From Cervus elaphus (taxonomy: Eukaryota; Chordata; Mammalia; Artiodactyla; Cervidae): a stretch of 64,000 nt of DNA. Shown piece by piece: positions 32,545 to 44,010 of this stretch. A model generated the notes under the pieces. The model had not been told where the DNA came from, searched no databases, and saw only the letters and a program-made list of their open reading frames with translations. Within the stretch, counting starts at the first letter, position 1. Each line of letters begins with the position of its first letter. The position numbers and the translations under genes are program-made. The DNA lies in contig NC_057823.1 in NCBI RefSeq assembly GCF_910594005.1, forward strand, positions 99,868,015 through 99,932,014, in the 5' to 3' direction.

Positions 32545-34080
32545 TTGGGAGCCATTATTTTTTGTGGCATCCGTAACAACTGGAGTGATAGATTCATGGA
32601 CAACTTCTTCCCAGGGAGAAGTGAGACTTGGTTTTACTGTTGGAATAAACTGGGAAGAGAGAGCAGAGGAAGGCACACCACCAGCTCTAGCAGGCTCCTA
32701 GAGGATCTTAGTCAGGTCCCATATATGGGCTGATTATATTAGTAAGTCAGAACCTCAATCAGGAGCTGGAAACTATGAAGTCAGATTCTTTCCAGGGAGA
32801 AACTGAGAGATGGATTTTTATACCTGCTCCCTCTCTGCTGAGCCTAAGGGTGAAATTTGTAGGAAGTGCTTGCCTGTCATTTGAAAATTAATTTTTGAAA
32901 TACATTTAATATTATCCTGTGGGTCTAAGCCCTATTAGTTATCAGAGTGGGAGATTTGAAAGCCCATCCTTTGAGAGGCAGTAAAAGTTGGGGCAGTAAA
33001 TGTATGAACAAGCTCCTTGAAGGATAAATCTGGATCCTTGGCTTTGTTGTTAGACTGAACCAATGAGAAAATTCAGGAAAGGTGCCCACTGGTTCTTTTG
33101 GGTCCCAGAAGGATCACAGTCAGCCCCTCGATGCAGGTTGTTTAGGAGCTGGAACCTCAGACAGTAGCTGAGAAAATATGTAGTCAGATCTCTTCCAGGG
33201 AGAGACTGGGAGACAGGCATTTTCCTCTGTTCCTTCTGCACTGAGTTTGGGTGGGGGTCGGAGCAGGTGGGGGTGGGGAGAATAGCTACGAGTGCCTGTG
33301 CTCCCATTAACAACCATATTTCTCTTTGTTGTCGCTCTATGAGATTTGTGAGCACAAGTCTATATACTTTGGGGTCCCATCCTCTGCTAGTAGCCATGTG
33401 AGTTGAGTGGCTAAACGTGGGCAAATTCCTTCCAGAGGATCCTAGCTACTTGGTTTTGTTATTGAACCAAGCTGGCAGAAAAGCAGGGGAAGTGTCCACC
33501 CACTCTTTCGGACTAAGGAGGATTGCAGTGAGCACCTAAATGTGTGGTAATTGGAAGCTAAACCCTCAAACAGCATCTTCATAAAGTAGGGAGACTGCGA
33601 GAAAGGCATTTTTGGTTCCACTGCTGGGCTGAGCCCTGGGGAAACAGCCAAGCTGAGTGCTTATGTGCCCATTAACAACTGCATCTCTGCTTCTTACAGC
33701 CCTTGGCATTTGTGAGCACAAGTTCGGCTGGCTCTCAGAGCTAGGTGGTTTGGGGGCCTGTCCCTCACGTGCCACCCTGAAGAGTTGGAATGCTGTGTCT
33801 GTGGTCCAAACCCTTTGCTCCTTTGGGAGGAGTTAGCAATAGGAATTCCCTCTCAATTGCATGTGTTGTGCCAGGGGTGGGGCTTATAGAATGTGTCCCA
33901 CCCTTCCTGACCCATATTGGTATGGATATCCTTTCAGTTGCCCAATGTGCAAGTGTCACTCAACTAATTTATAGATTTCTCACAGAAGGAATTGCTTTCT
34001 GTGTAGCTGGATATTTGGTGTGTCTCTAAGAGGAGGGAAATTAAGGAGCCTCCTATGCCATCATCTTGGTGACGTCACCC
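32545..34080 (-). repeat. tandem-unit 5' UTR of the old L1
   Basis: At least three degenerate direct repeats. Recurring anchors, left to right: a GGATCTTAG/GGATCCTTGG/GGATCCTAG start (about 32702, 33031, 33436) and a later CAGGGAGAAACTGAGAGATG / CAGGGAGAGACTGGGAGACA / TAGGGAGACTGCGAGAAAGG block (about 32794, 33197, 33588). Spacing is about 390-405 bases for the last two steps. A further partial anchor lies near 32610. Such repeats recall the promoter monomers of some L1 families. Confidence 0.6.
34058..34080 (-). promoter_or_regulatory. L1 5' terminus with CRE-like palindrome
   Basis: TGACGTCA (34070-34077) is a perfect cAMP-response-element palindrome, followed on the minus strand by CCAAGATGATGG, close to a YY1-type site. 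Together they mark the L1 promoter start. Activity today is doubtful because the element is decayed and has no ORFs behind it. Confidence 0.55.
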
Positions 34081-34619
34081 AGATACAAGAGGTCATGACT
34101 GACAATCCATTTAAAAATATATATATTATTCATATAATCTGAAGGAACTTGTGGTAGTGGTGCAATTTTCCCAATAATCATATTTTTGTGCATGTTTCAT
34201 GTTGAGGGAATTTCTCAGCAAAGGATCCAATGCATTCTTTCTAAGCCTATTTTCTTGGTCTTAAAAGATATATAGCCTCAAGGAAAGCAAACTGTTGTCA
34301 TCTAACCTTGGGCTTGAAATACATACATACATAATCATGACAGTTTGCTCAATTCTATTGTGCTGGTGTAGGCTTAGTAGCAAACGGCGATTTAAAAGTA
34401 CAGCTTGGGCGATTGGTGCCCATTAACATTAAACAAAGGAAGAAGATTCTAAGTGCTCCTTCAGGTATAAAGATGACTCAATTTGAGATCCCTGTAGGTG
34501 GTATGTGCTAAGATAGAAAAATAGATACCATTTCACATGTTAGCTAACTTCTGATGTTGAGAGAGAGAAGTAACTTATATGAGAGACTTACAGAGACCAC
34601 AGTTTAGGAACTGAATAAG
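34081..34619. other. unassigned sequence
   Basis: AT-rich with a short (ACAT)n run near 34320. No recognised repeat or gene. Confidence 0.5.
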
Positions 34620-34633
34620 AATAAACAACTAAC

Positions 34634-34848
34634 AGATCACCAGTCCAGGTTGGATGCATGAGACAGGGTGTTCGGGGCTGGTGCACTGGGATGACCCAGA
34701 GGGATGGGATGGGGAGGGAGGTGGGAGGGGAGTTCAGGATGGGGAACACATGTGCACCCGTGGCGGATCCATGTCAGTGTATGGCAAAACCACTACAATA
34801 TTGTAAAGTAGTTAGCCTCCAATTAAAATAAACAAATTTATATAAAAA
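34634..34848 (+). mobile_element. L1_BT 3' end with exact target duplication
   Basis: About 215 bases of L1_BT 3' UTR (GGTGCACTGGGATGACCCAG; GGGTTCAGGATGG-type block; ACAATATTGTAAAGTAGTTA) and a short A-rich tail. AATAAACAACTAAC is repeated exactly at 34620-34633 and 34849-34862. A strongly 5'-truncated recent insertion. Confidence 0.95.
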
Positions 34849-34862
34849 AATAAACAACTAAC

Positions 34863-35340
34863 CATAACATCTAGAGGGAAGGTATTATAATAAGCTATAC
34901 ATGTCTGAATAGGCAAAAATCAAGGAAGGTAGGTAATGACATCAAAGAAAGTAACAAGCTTTTAGACTTAAGTTCTCCAGGTCAACAATTAACATCTTAC
35001 ATTCCCTGCAAGACGTCCTGGTCCTTCACTGAGCTTTCAGTCGCCAGAGGATGCATGAGCTTTGCTGGGCTTTCTAGGCCCTGTACTTGCACTGAGATGA
35101 GGATGCTTCTCATTGCCCTGGACCTAATGCCATGTCTTGGGGCCACGGCCAGGCCCCCTGTCTTCTCATTTCTGTGAGTCATCACAGGGGTTACTGCTGC
35201 TTTTCAGAATGTCTTATAAGTCCCTCAACTTTGCTTTAACAAATGCTTCAACTGAGAACCAAAGATTTTGTGAGATACCAAGAAAACCTAGAGGAGGGCC
35301 TGATTTCTTATCTATTGTTGATAAAATTCATTACTCAAGC
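34863..35340. other. unassigned sequence, GC-rich in part
   Basis: About 35010-35180 is GC-richer (GGGGCCACGGCCAGGCCCCC). A 68-codon plus-strand frame (35137-35343) has no known domain. Not recognised as a repeat. Confidence 0.45.
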
Positions 35341-35844
35341 TAAGAAAGAAGTAGAAAAATTATTTGAGCAAAACTGAGGATTATAACCCAGGAACAGCCT
35401 CTCAGAAAGCATCAGGAACTGTTCTGCCCATTAGAGATCAAAACATAGTTAAATAAGTTTTTGAGACAGAGGGCTTGCATTAAACGATGCATTATATCAA
35501 TTTAAGTTTACACAATCCAGATCTACACATACAAAACATGTAATGGGTCATGGATCTTTGTGGTCCCTTAGAAGTTTAAGAAAGAATGCTATCTCCTGAG
35601 GAATTACCTTGCTGACACTAGGAGAATGCTAGCTCCATGGCTGAACAGGTATTTCTGATGATGGGAATGTATAAAGAAGCCAAAGGGCATAGAAAAGTTT
35701 ATTGTTTAAATTTTCCTTGATTTGCCTTACAATATGAATTTTTATTTCATCACTATACAGGTAAATTTCTTATATTGAGCATTCCTCTCAATTGCGGAAA
35801 ATAACACTAAGAAATACAAACCTAAAGACTGCTCTATGGGTATT
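35341..35844. mobile_element. possible ERVL-type LTR remnant (unnamed)
   Basis: Blocks GAGGATTATAACCCAGGAAC, GCTATCTCCTGAGGAATTAC and CTCCATGGCTGAACAGGTAT recall an old LTR, but boundaries and family cannot be settled by eye. No retroviral genes. Confidence 0.35.
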
Positions 35845-37048
35845 GTTGTTTTTGTTCAGTCACTCAGTCGTGTCTGACTCTCTGCAACCCATGGACTGCA
35901 GCACGCCAGGCTTCCCTGTCCTTCATCATCCCCCAGAGTTTGCTCAAACTCATGTCCATTGAGTCAGTGATGCCATCCAACCATCTCAGCCTCTGTCTCC
36001 CCCTTCTTTTTTTGCATTCAATCTTTTCCCAACATCAGTCTTTTCCAGTGAGTCAGCTCTTCACATGAGGTGGCCAAAGTACTGGAGTTTCAGCTTCAGA
36101 ATCAGTCCTTCCAATGAATATTCAGGACTGATTTCCTTTAGAATGGACTGGTTGGATCTCCTTGCAGTTCAAGGGACTCTCAAGAGTCTTCTCCAACACC
36201 ACAGTTCAAAAGCATCAGTTCTTTGGCACTCAGCCTTCTATATGGTCCAACTCTTACATTGAAACATGACTATTGGAGAAACCATAGCTTTGAATATATA
36301 GACATTTGCCAGCAAAGTAATGTCTCTGCTTTTTAATATGCTGTCTAGGTTTGTCTTAGCTTTTCTTCCAAGGAGCAAATATCTTAATTTCATGGCTGCA
36401 GTCACCTTCCACAGTGATTTTGGAACCCAGAAGAAAATCTACCACTGTTTCCACTTTTTCTCCATCTATTTTTCATGAAGCGATGGGACTGGATGCCATG
36501 ATTTTTGTTTATTGAATGCTGAGTTTTAAGACAGCTTTTTCACTCTCTTCTTTTACCCTCATCGAGAGGCTCTCCTGTTCCTCTTCACTTTCTGCCATTA
36601 GAGTGGCATCATCAGCATATCTGAGGTTGTTGATATTTCTCCTGGCAATCTTGATTCCAGTTTGTGATTCATTCAGCCTACTTTTTCACATGATGTACTC
36701 TGCATAAAAGTTAAATAGGCAGGGTGACAGTATACAGCCTTTCCCAATTTTGAACCAACCTGTTGTTTCATGTCCAGTTCTAACTATTGCTTCTTGATGT
36801 GCATATATGTTTCTCAGGAGGCAGGTAATGTGGTCTGGTATTCCCATCTGTTGAAGATTTTTCCACAGTTTGTTATGATCCACACAGTCAAAGGCTTTAT
36901 CGTAGTCAATGAAGCAGAAGTGGTTGTTTTTCTGGAATTCCCTTGGTTTTTTTATGATCCATTGGATGTTGGCAATTTGATCTCAGGTTCCTCTGCCTTT
37001 TCTAAATCCAACTTGTACATTTGTACGTTCCCGGTTCACAAACTTTTG
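35845..37048 (-). mobile_element. BovB 3' part, 1.2 kb
   Basis: Minus-strand BovB from the tail (GTTCAGTCACTCAGTCGTGT) to the middle of the reverse transcriptase (CACAGTCAAAGGCTTTATCG encodes motif A). The active site still reads YADD on the coding strand (36610-36630). Several frame breaks; open stretches reach only 60-70 codons. Confidence 0.95.
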
Positions 37049-38225
37049 GATGTATTTTCAAAAGACACATCTGATAAAAGACTTATTCAAAATATACAAA
37101 GGACTCTTCAAGCTCAGATGAAGAGGGGGGTTCAGGATGGGGAACACATGTAAACCCATGGCTGATTCATATCAATGTATGGCAAAAACCACTACAATAT
37201 TGTAATTAGCCTCCAACTAATATAAATAAATGAAAAAATAAAGAAAGAAAATAAACAATCCAATTTAAAAAAAAAAGGCCAAAGTCTTTACCATATACCC
37301 CAAGAAGATAAACAAATGCAAATAAGCACCTGAAAAGGTCCTCTACATTGTATGTTATCAGGGAAATGCAAATTAAAGCAACAATGAGATACCACTGCAT
37401 CCTTATTAGATTGGCTCAAATCTGGAACAAAGATGACATCAATTATTGACAATGATATTGAGCAATATGAATATTTACCCAGTGCCGGTAGGAGTACAAA
37501 GGACAGTTTTGGCAGTTTCTTAAAAAGTTAAACACTCATTCACCATATGATCCTGTCACCATCCTCCTTGGTATTTCACAAAGGACTTGAAAATATGTCC
37601 ATACAACTACATGCACAAAGGTTTTATATTAGCTTTATTCATAATTGCCAAAATTTGTGTTATGAGGATGCCATTCAGTAGGTGAATGGGTAAATTGTTA
37701 TAGTGTATCCAAAGAATGGAATATTAGCATTAAAAGCAAATGAGATATCAAGCTATGAAAAGACATGGAAGGAGCTTAAGTGCATATTGCTAAGTGAGAG
37801 AAGCCAATTTCAAAAGACTTCATACTATGTGATTCCAACTATATGACATTCTGGGAAAGGCAAGGCTATGGAAATTATAAAAAGATCAGTGGTTGTCAGC
37901 ACTGGGGAGAAGGGAGGGATGAACCGGCAGAGCATGAAAAAATTTAGGGCAGTGAAAATATTCTATATGATATGGCATGTGTTATTACATGTTTGTCCAA
38001 ACCTATAGAAGGCGCGATATCGAGTGAACTCTATTGTAAACTATGGATTTTCGTGATTAATGATTTGTTCACGTAGGTTTATCAGTTTTAACAACTGTGC
38101 CACCCTTGTGGGGAATGATAATCATGGAGGAGACCACGCATGTGTGGGCTAGGTGGGATATGGAAAATTTCTGTATCTTCCTTTTAATTTTGCTGTGAAT
38201 ATAAAGCTTCTCTTTTTTTAAAAAA
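37049..38225 (+). mobile_element. old L1 3' end (ORF2 C-terminus and 3' UTR)
   Basis: Plus-strand L1M-type tail: AAAGACACATCTGATAAAAG, CATCAGGGAAATGCAAATTA-like, AATGAGATACCACTGCATCC, GAAAAGACATGGAAGGAGCT, TATATGACATTCTGGGAAAG, then the 3' UTR (GTTATTACATGTTTGTCCAA; TTTTGCTGTGAATATAAAGC). No open frame. Hosts a short L1_BT tail. Confidence 0.85.
37118..37245 (+). mobile_element. L1_BT 3' end nested in old L1
   Basis: About 130 bases of L1_BT 3' UTR (GGGTTCAGGATGGGGAACAC; CACTACAATATTGTAATTAG) with an AAATAAATGAAAAAA tail; old L1 continues on both sides. Confidence 0.88.
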
Positions 38226-40203
38226 ATAGGCCTTTTAAAAACATTAATGCTTTCAAATGTAGCTAATTGGCCAATTTCTATAAACACTGGTTGCAATGGG
38301 GGATAGAACTGGGAAACAAGAGAAGAAATGACTTTTCACTTGTACTTTTCTACCTTTTGAATTTTTTTACTATATGTTGCTTACCCAAAACAGTACACAC
38401 ATAATCAAAACTTTTATGTTAGACATAGCATCATTCATATGAAAAGAGAATATTTCACAGGAAAATCTGACTCTTAACTGTATTCACTGACCAAGAAAAC
38501 CACCCTGAGTGTTTATTTTTAGTCTTGGTAAAATAATTCTGCAAATATCCAGTATGATGTATCATCTTCTTTCCTTCTCTCTTTGGTTACTGCCTAACAA
38601 ATTCTGGTGATGTGTATCTTTGCAAAATATTGCCATCCTTCCTTGATAATTTGATGAGGCAGGAATTTAGGATTCTAATCATTACAGGTGCCCATGTACT
38701 GAGCTGTGGGGGAGCTCATGGAAGGGCAGAAAATCTCACTTATTATTACTACATACTTACATTTCCAAGGTGCCTTTAAAATGAAGCAAGCTTTTTTACT
38801 CTCATTCTGTAGGGGAGACCTCAGATGAGGCATGTTTATAAAAAGAAATAATCATTTTGAGCCCCATGACAAGTGAGGGCTTTGCTAGCAGAATTAGATA
38901 AGGGCAGACTTAAGGATAAGTACAGGCCAGATGTTGGCAATGAAGATGTTCTCCCTCATAGCCTTTTCAAGTAGAATCCAAATAATTACATGGAGAAACC
39001 ATCTTAGCAGAGCAAGAAAACCATGATAACAAATTTAGGAAAGAGTAAATGTGTGAAATATTATCAGCAGCAAATTAGATTTCCATAGTATTGATGCTAA
39101 TTATAAGCAAGAGAAATTTATAAGTGACAATTGGTATTCTTTTCCTCAAATTTATATACATGCCTCCAAAATTACATGAGTAATTACCATTTTATGTTAG
39201 CCCTAACCTTTGCACGAATAAAATGCATCTCAAATATGGTGTAAGTGCTGTGCCTAACTTTGAGTGTCTGTGCTATATATATATATTTAAATTTTAAATC
39301 AATGTAGTTTTTACACTTAATTTGTGTGCAGCATTATACAAAAGCAGTATTTACATTGAAAATGAAGAAATTTTTCATAAACTTTTTACTATAATATAAT
39401 GTTGATATTCTCCTGTTATTTAATAGCAAATAAAAGGATGTTTTAACTAAGATTTAAAAATCTTAAAAAGATACTAAATATTGATTGAGATCTGTATAAC
39501 ACAAAATGTTTGAACTGTATAGCATAAAATCTGTAAACAGAAAAACATATGTTCAAATAAGAAAAAAAAACCTTTACCTGATTTTAGAATGTCAGGTTAA
39601 CATTGCCCCCTTCTGGCTTCATATTCGAATAAGAACACCTACTACAATGTCAAACAGCATGCTCCATGCCATAAAGTGTATGGAAACTGTATAATCTATA
39701 ACAGAGTAGCCAAAAGGAGTGGAAAGAGGATCTATGTCACCTACAGGAGGTGCCAGGTCAGAGTTAGAGAGACCTCTGCTAGCCTTCTGCTCACATGGAC
39801 ACCTTAGGAAGGTTTAACACTGAGAAATACACGATACTAGTAGGTATCATACATATACATATTTATGTGTCATACAAATACATAATACATGTGTCTCTGA
39901 TATGTAGTGTATCTCTAGTTCTTCCTGTTTCTTTTTCTCACTCAGCCCTTCCCCATATCATAAGCACAAGTCTTGTGGAACTCACGGGAGTGTTTAACCC
40001 CATCTCCACTAAGCTCACAGTGTGCAGATCAGAAGGAAGGCCTTCCAGAGATGCTTTGATCCGGAGATGGTTCACCAGCGCTGGATCCCTACAGTGGACC
40101 TTAGTGCCTGGGAAAATCAGTGAAATTGAGCTTGTGAAGTTGAACTCAGAGGTTGTGGCTTAAATTCATCTCCGGGTTATCAGACTTGATGCCCTATTGT
40201 TAA
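38226..40203. other. 2 kb without recognised repeats or genes
   Basis: AT-rich to 39.7 kb (short TA run near 39277), then more balanced. Open frames of 75 codons (38069-38296, minus) and 122 codons (39795-40163, plus) show no domain or conserved motif. Confidence 0.45.
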
Positions 40204-40432
40204 CTTCCCTGTAGCCCTCAGAATGGTAAAGAACCTGCCTGCCAGTGCAAGAGACACAGGAGACCTGAGTTCAATCCCTGGGTCGGGAAGATCCCCTGGC
40301 TGAGGGCACGGCAACCCACTCCAGCATTCTTGCCTGAAGAATCCCATGGACAGAGGAGCCTGCTGGGCTACAGTCCATGGGGTCACAAAGAGTCAGACAC
40401 AACTGAAGCGCCTTAGCACGCAGGCACACGCA
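40204..40432 (+). mobile_element. Bov-tA SINE
   Basis: Plus-strand Bov-tA (CTTCCCTGTAGCCCTCAGAA head; body GGCTACAGTCCATGGGGTCA), ending CACGCAGGCACACGCAT. Confidence 0.95.
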
Positions 40433-41548
40433 TCCTTCAAAGTATAGTATAAAGAAAATAGATGGCACATATTCAGGCAAACATCTTAATATTATAATAG
40501 ACCTTGTAACAGACTAATCTGAGTTTTTTTTTTTATCTTACAAAGAATATCAGAATTGTTCTTTCTTTCATCCTTAAATTTCTCATAGAGGCATATGGGA
40601 ATAGAAATTTTAGGGTCATTTTTAAAGATGATTTCTGAGGTTTGATCTAGTAGGATTAGGCTTGATTTATATTTACCAGTATAAAAATGTCAGACTTATC
40701 CTTGTTCATATGTGAAATACATAGGGCCAATCTGAACACTTTTGTATATGTGTGCAAGTGTGTATGTTTTATTTATTGCTACTCTAGAGGCACAGAACAG
40801 TGTAAGCTTTTCCATTGGAGAATCTCTCTCCACCCCAAAGGAGAGGAGTTGCTGCAGATGTCAAGTACATGTCCCTGTACAGACTACGTCATTGCCTGAA
40901 GGTGGCTCCCATCCTGACATATTTTCCACTTGAGGGCCTCTGTTGGGGTCATGAGAGCATCACATCCTGTGCAACATGAGCTGATTTCCAAAGTCTGAGT
41001 CACAAATAGTCATCAGAGAGATATTCAGAGATTAGTAACGTACCAATTGCTTCCCTGTCTTTCTGTCTCTGCCTCTATCTCCATCTCTCTGTCTCTATTG
41101 CTCTTTTACTACCTCTTTTAAGTAAAAGAGCTTTGACCACATTACTCTCAGAAAATCAATAGGAGCTATCCATTTTCAACTCTTGCGTGGCAATAGGTAA
41201 GATTAATTAACAACAACAGGAAATATCAAATCAAATGACTTAAATTACTGGATGATGGTACAGTGTCAAAAGCTTACTCTCCATTTTCATCTTTCTGAGG
41301 AATTTATATGATACAAAGCATTGCATGTACACTCAAATCGTGTGTTACCAGGGCATATATTCTATCTGACAATTCACACGCACTTAACTATCAAGTCTGT
41401 ATTGTCATTATAAAGCATAAATAATGCATAGCCTAGGCCGTGAAGATGTAAACAGCTCCTACCAGGTAAAATTTATTTTTACCCTGGCAGTCTCAAGGGT
41501 AAAGGAGGAGAGCCAGCCTCCACCTGTTCTGAGCAGGACTCGGCATCA
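40433..41548. other. unassigned sequence
   Basis: Includes a pyrimidine-rich CTCT/GTCT stretch at about 41056-41110. No recognised repeat or gene. Confidence 0.45.
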
Positions 41549-42094
41549 TCAGTCTTGACGATGGGACACACACACAGTGTCTAGTGTGTTTTGCACTAAA
41601 TATTCAGCATGTGAGCTCCTGGGTCTTTTATGCCACACAGGATTCTCGTGACCAGGTGGATTTGGACAGATTTCAGGGTCAGTGGTGATATCATAAAGCA
41701 AAGGATAGTTAATCTTCAAAACAAATACTTCAAAACAAACACTTCTTTTCCTAACATCTGATAGAGTTAGCATAAAGGAGCTCATCAAAGTGTGTTCATG
41801 TGGTAAGCAGAGGAAGCAATCATTTACACTGTAGGTATTGCCCACTGGTTCTATCCCAAACTACTTCATGTGAAAAACAAGAACTTCTTTAGGAGTGTCC
41901 TGATAGGGTATATTGTGAGGGGCAGTAAATTGAGCCTGTATATAGAATGACAGATAACAGTGAGCCTTCGGGAACTCTAGGGAGTTTGCTCTAAAAGCAG
42001 TCATTCGGAAACTCTCAACTTCTGCTGACACATAGCTAAATCCGAAAATATAAGTAGGAAGAATCAAAACAACAGAATCATCTCTGTTTCACTA
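41549..42094 (-). other. near-open minus-strand frame of unknown origin
   Basis: One minus-strand reading frame runs from about 42094 to 41549 with a single in-frame stop (41861-41863). The parts are 68 and 98 codons from their first possible starts. I see no domain that I recognise; there are several Cys and Pro (NDCFLCLPHEHTL; DPEICPNPPGHENPVWH). No known repeat is visible here. It may be a gene remnant, part of an old unnamed repeat, or chance. Not called as a gene. Confidence 0.3.
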
Positions 42095-43639
42095 GCTCAG
42101 AGCAATACAAACAGTGATAGCTTGGGGAAAGAAAGAACAGCAGAATGTATCATCAATCATGATCTCTTTCTGAACAAAAGGGTGTCTGAATTAAATAGAA
42201 TAGAATATTATTCTCTCTTGTTACTAAAAAATAAAAAAGTATAAGAAATAGAAAGATTTAGAAACTGTTAAACCCTGCGTTTCATTTCACTCAGCAGAGA
42301 GCAATTGCAATACGTAATTGCACTGTGGTTTAAATTTCTATATTATAGCTTCAGTGTTCTGCGTGTAATTTCATCTTCCATAAAGCAATAAGAAATATTG
42401 ACTATCCTCTGTGATGACCAATGAAATCCATGGTCTCATCAGCTTTTATTTTCACAAAATAATTATTAAAGTAGAACAATCTGCTGACTTTGGTCTCACA
42501 AGTGCTACATGTCTATGACAGCTATTCATATATTGTTTAGCACAGATTTCTTGTGAAACATGTACAAACAAAACAAGTTCCCTAAGTATCATTTTATATA
42601 ACAGCACTGAGAAATATTAAAGGATGTAATGTCTATTAAACATTTTTAAAGCCCTAGAAAATATAAGTATGAAACACAATGATAGTAATTCAATTTTATT
42701 CCTTATTGTTGAGGAACAAACATTGACAGCCATCTGGAATATTCTAGAGAGTCAAAGATGTGGTTTCCTGGGGAGAAATCAACTGTAAACTAAACATTAG
42801 ACTCTAAACATTAGAACTCCAGCATGGCTTGATAGCCAGACAGTGCCAGGATGTCCAAATCGAGTCGGGGGATCAAGAACATTATTGAGTGCATTCTGGG
42901 TTATTTGTACATTTTTAATTCCACTCACTCATTTTCTGTATGGGTTTAATGTGTTTAAATTTGTACAACTCCAAAGTTTGACCAGAGATTGAAGGCTAAT
43001 CATCTTATAGGTGAACAATCACAGAATATGCTGAAGACTCAAGCTCCCTTATCCCAGAGTCACCAGAAACAGTGCATTAGGGGAGATAAATAATAACTGG
43101 AGGTTATTTATCTGGATCTGGGTTTATCTGGATTTATCTAGAATCTGTCTTTAACTCTAGTAGCCCTAATGACCGTGGTCAGATCCCTTCATCTGCATTT
43201 TCTCACCTGATCTCTAGTAGATAGATTAGATAGATTGTGCTCTGAATTGATCATTTATTATTTTGAGTTACCTACATTTTCACTTGTTGTTAGTAAGAAT
43301 TATGTCTTTGAGGTAGAGGAAACAGCCTTCCCCATCCATATTTCACATGTAGGGGGGTTGCTAAAGCAGTCTCCCCAGCTAGTAGTAGACCCAGAAACTG
43401 GGACCTTCCACTAGACAGGCTGAAACAACCTAAGTAAGCCCAGTGAGCTTTTATCATTTGTTGTTGTAATAGCCCTAAATAACAGGACCTCAAGTAAGAC
43501 TATAAACAGAAAGATTATATTATTCTTATAATCTGGATAAATCACTTTTATTGCTGTCTGTTACTCTTTGACACAAATATACTACTTCTGACTCATAATT
43601 CATATATTTCATCAAAGTGATGTTTTATCATATACCTAG
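42095..43639. other. unassigned sequence
   Basis: AT-rich. Small direct repeat CTAAACATTAG twice near 42790-42812. No recognised repeat family or gene. Confidence 0.45.
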
Positions 43640-44010
43640 CCACAGCAACCAGAAAAAGAAATAAAAAGTATCCAAACTGGAAGAGAAGAAGTAAAACTGT
43701 CACTATGTGCAGATGATACAATACTATATATAAAAACCCAAAAGTCTCCACCAAAAACTATTAGAACTAATAAAGGAATTTAATAAATCTGCAAGATTAA
43801 TATACAGAAATCTATTCCTTTTCTATACACTACCAATGAATTATCAGAAAAAGAAAGCAAAAAATAAAAACCATCTAAAAGTGCAACATAAATAATAAGA
43901 TAACTAGGAATAAATTTAAACAAGGAGATGAAAGATATATACCATGAAAACTATAAGAGATGAAGGAACTTAAAGGTTATACGAAGAAAATATAGTGCAT
44001 GCTCTTGGTT
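43640..44010 (+). mobile_element. old L1 ORF2 fragment
   Basis: Translates with breaks to the reverse transcriptase core: KLSLCADDTILYIK (active-site ADD retained), then FLYTTNELS-like. Flanks cut off; subfamily unknown. Confidence 0.8.

Larger units (their letters stand above)
28355..34080 (-). mobile_element. old L1 with preserved 5' end (minus strand)
   Basis: Two L1 regions in minus orientation: reverse transcriptase part of ORF2 (28355-29245; GCTTTGGCTAGGCCTTCTAG, TGATGAATCCTACTCGGTAA) and a long 5' UTR (29246-29922 and 32499-34080). The endonuclease half of ORF2 and ORF1 are absent between them, and the 3' end is missing. The 5' terminus reads, on the minus strand, GGTGACGTCACCAAGATG, the usual start of older mammalian L1s. 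Split by a SINE pair and by a 2.6 kb BovB. No coding capacity remains. Confidence 0.75.
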
